Part shown: positions 63,961 through 64,000 of the stretch, one piece after another | How positions within the stretch are numbered: position 1 is the stretch's first letter | Layout of the letters: each line of letters starts with the position of its first letter | DNA from: Amphibalanus amphitrite | Taxonomy: Eukaryota > Arthropoda > Thecostraca > Balanomorpha > Balanidae | Assembly (NCBI RefSeq): GCF_019059575.1 | Contig: NW_024883057.1 | Coordinates: 62,001-126,000, forward strand | Direction: 5' to 3' | Length of the DNA stretch: 64,000 nt | Position numbers and translations under genes: made by a program | The notes under the pieces: generated by a model | What the model was told of the DNA's origin: nothing | What the model saw: the letters and a program-made list of their open reading frames with translations, nothing else | The model's database searches: none

Positions 63961-63975
63961 GTCCCTGAACAATTG

Positions 63976-64000
63976 TCCTCATCGTTCGTCCTACCGTCCG
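63976..64000. other. Host DNA at the window edge
   Basis: Twenty-five bases after the target duplication. Nothing can be said about them. Confidence 0.4.

Larger units (their letters stand above)
58322..63967. mobile_element. Outer hAT-like composite element
   Basis: The ends CAGGCACGTACCTAGGAT (left) and the complement of CAGGGACGTACCCAAGAT (right) are imperfect inverted repeats. They are flanked by an exact 8-bp duplication AACAATTG at 58314-58321 and 63968-63975, which supports one element 5646 bp long. Both ends share a CCTCCTCTCTACAGAGG-type repeat: two units on the left (58375-58415) and a long array on the right. Behind it lies a degenerate repeat of about 330 bp. Most of its length is the inserted element 59254-63133. 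No hAT transposase or BED/dimerisation domain is visible. Confidence 0.75.

Overview
This window looks like a gene-poor stretch of an arthropod nuclear genome. The evidence is GC-rich DNA with long AT-rich spacers, recurrent TAGGTACCTA-type words, a short TTAGG-like interstitial run, one spliced GC-rich exon, and many short cut-and-paste DNA transposons. A crustacean, perhaps a barnacle, is my guess from general impression only. I saw no tRNA, rRNA, CRISPR array, prokaryote-type operon, LTR element or reverse transcriptase. The only coding sequence I can defend is a 3'-terminal exon on the + strand at 817-1114. The rest of that gene lies to the left of the window, and its family is not recognised.

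Layout. 1-5660: intron, terminal exon and downstream DNA with three small minisatellites. 5660-12500: unannotated DNA with a TTAA-flanked element (7460-8322) and the first piggyBac-like element (9302-10244). 11640-21180: GC-rich blocks carrying embedded ATTA/TAAT words, separated by AT-rich spacers; these are possible cis-regulatory DNA but conservation cannot be tested here. 22263-27158: a transposon nest in which three piggyBac-like elements sit inside one another, next to a fourth inserted in a different TTAA element. 28013-31711: two MITEs, one PIF/Harbinger-like and one hAT-like. 32060-57180: more GC-rich blocks, a 250-bp CT microsatellite, and two further piggyBac-like elements (42295-43475 and 47543-48446). 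58322-63967: a hAT-type element with an exact 8-bp target duplication that holds a second hAT-type element, which in turn holds a foldback element and a TA-flanked element.

The most interesting signal is the family of at least six TTAA-flanked piggyBac-like elements. They share an end architecture I do not recognise from described families. One end has the terminal repeat running straight into a G-run. The other has the terminal repeat, a 9-17 nt spacer, an AACG anchor, and a second copy of the inner terminal-repeat sequence before the G-run. Both ends then fold into G(n)/C(n) hairpins. A short tag before the G-run differs between elements but recurs about three times within each one. Their interiors are packed with TGACCT/AGGTCA half-sites, TCAAGGTCA-type sites and TGACGTCA palindromes. 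No transposase gene is visible, so they appear to be mobilised by a protein encoded elsewhere.
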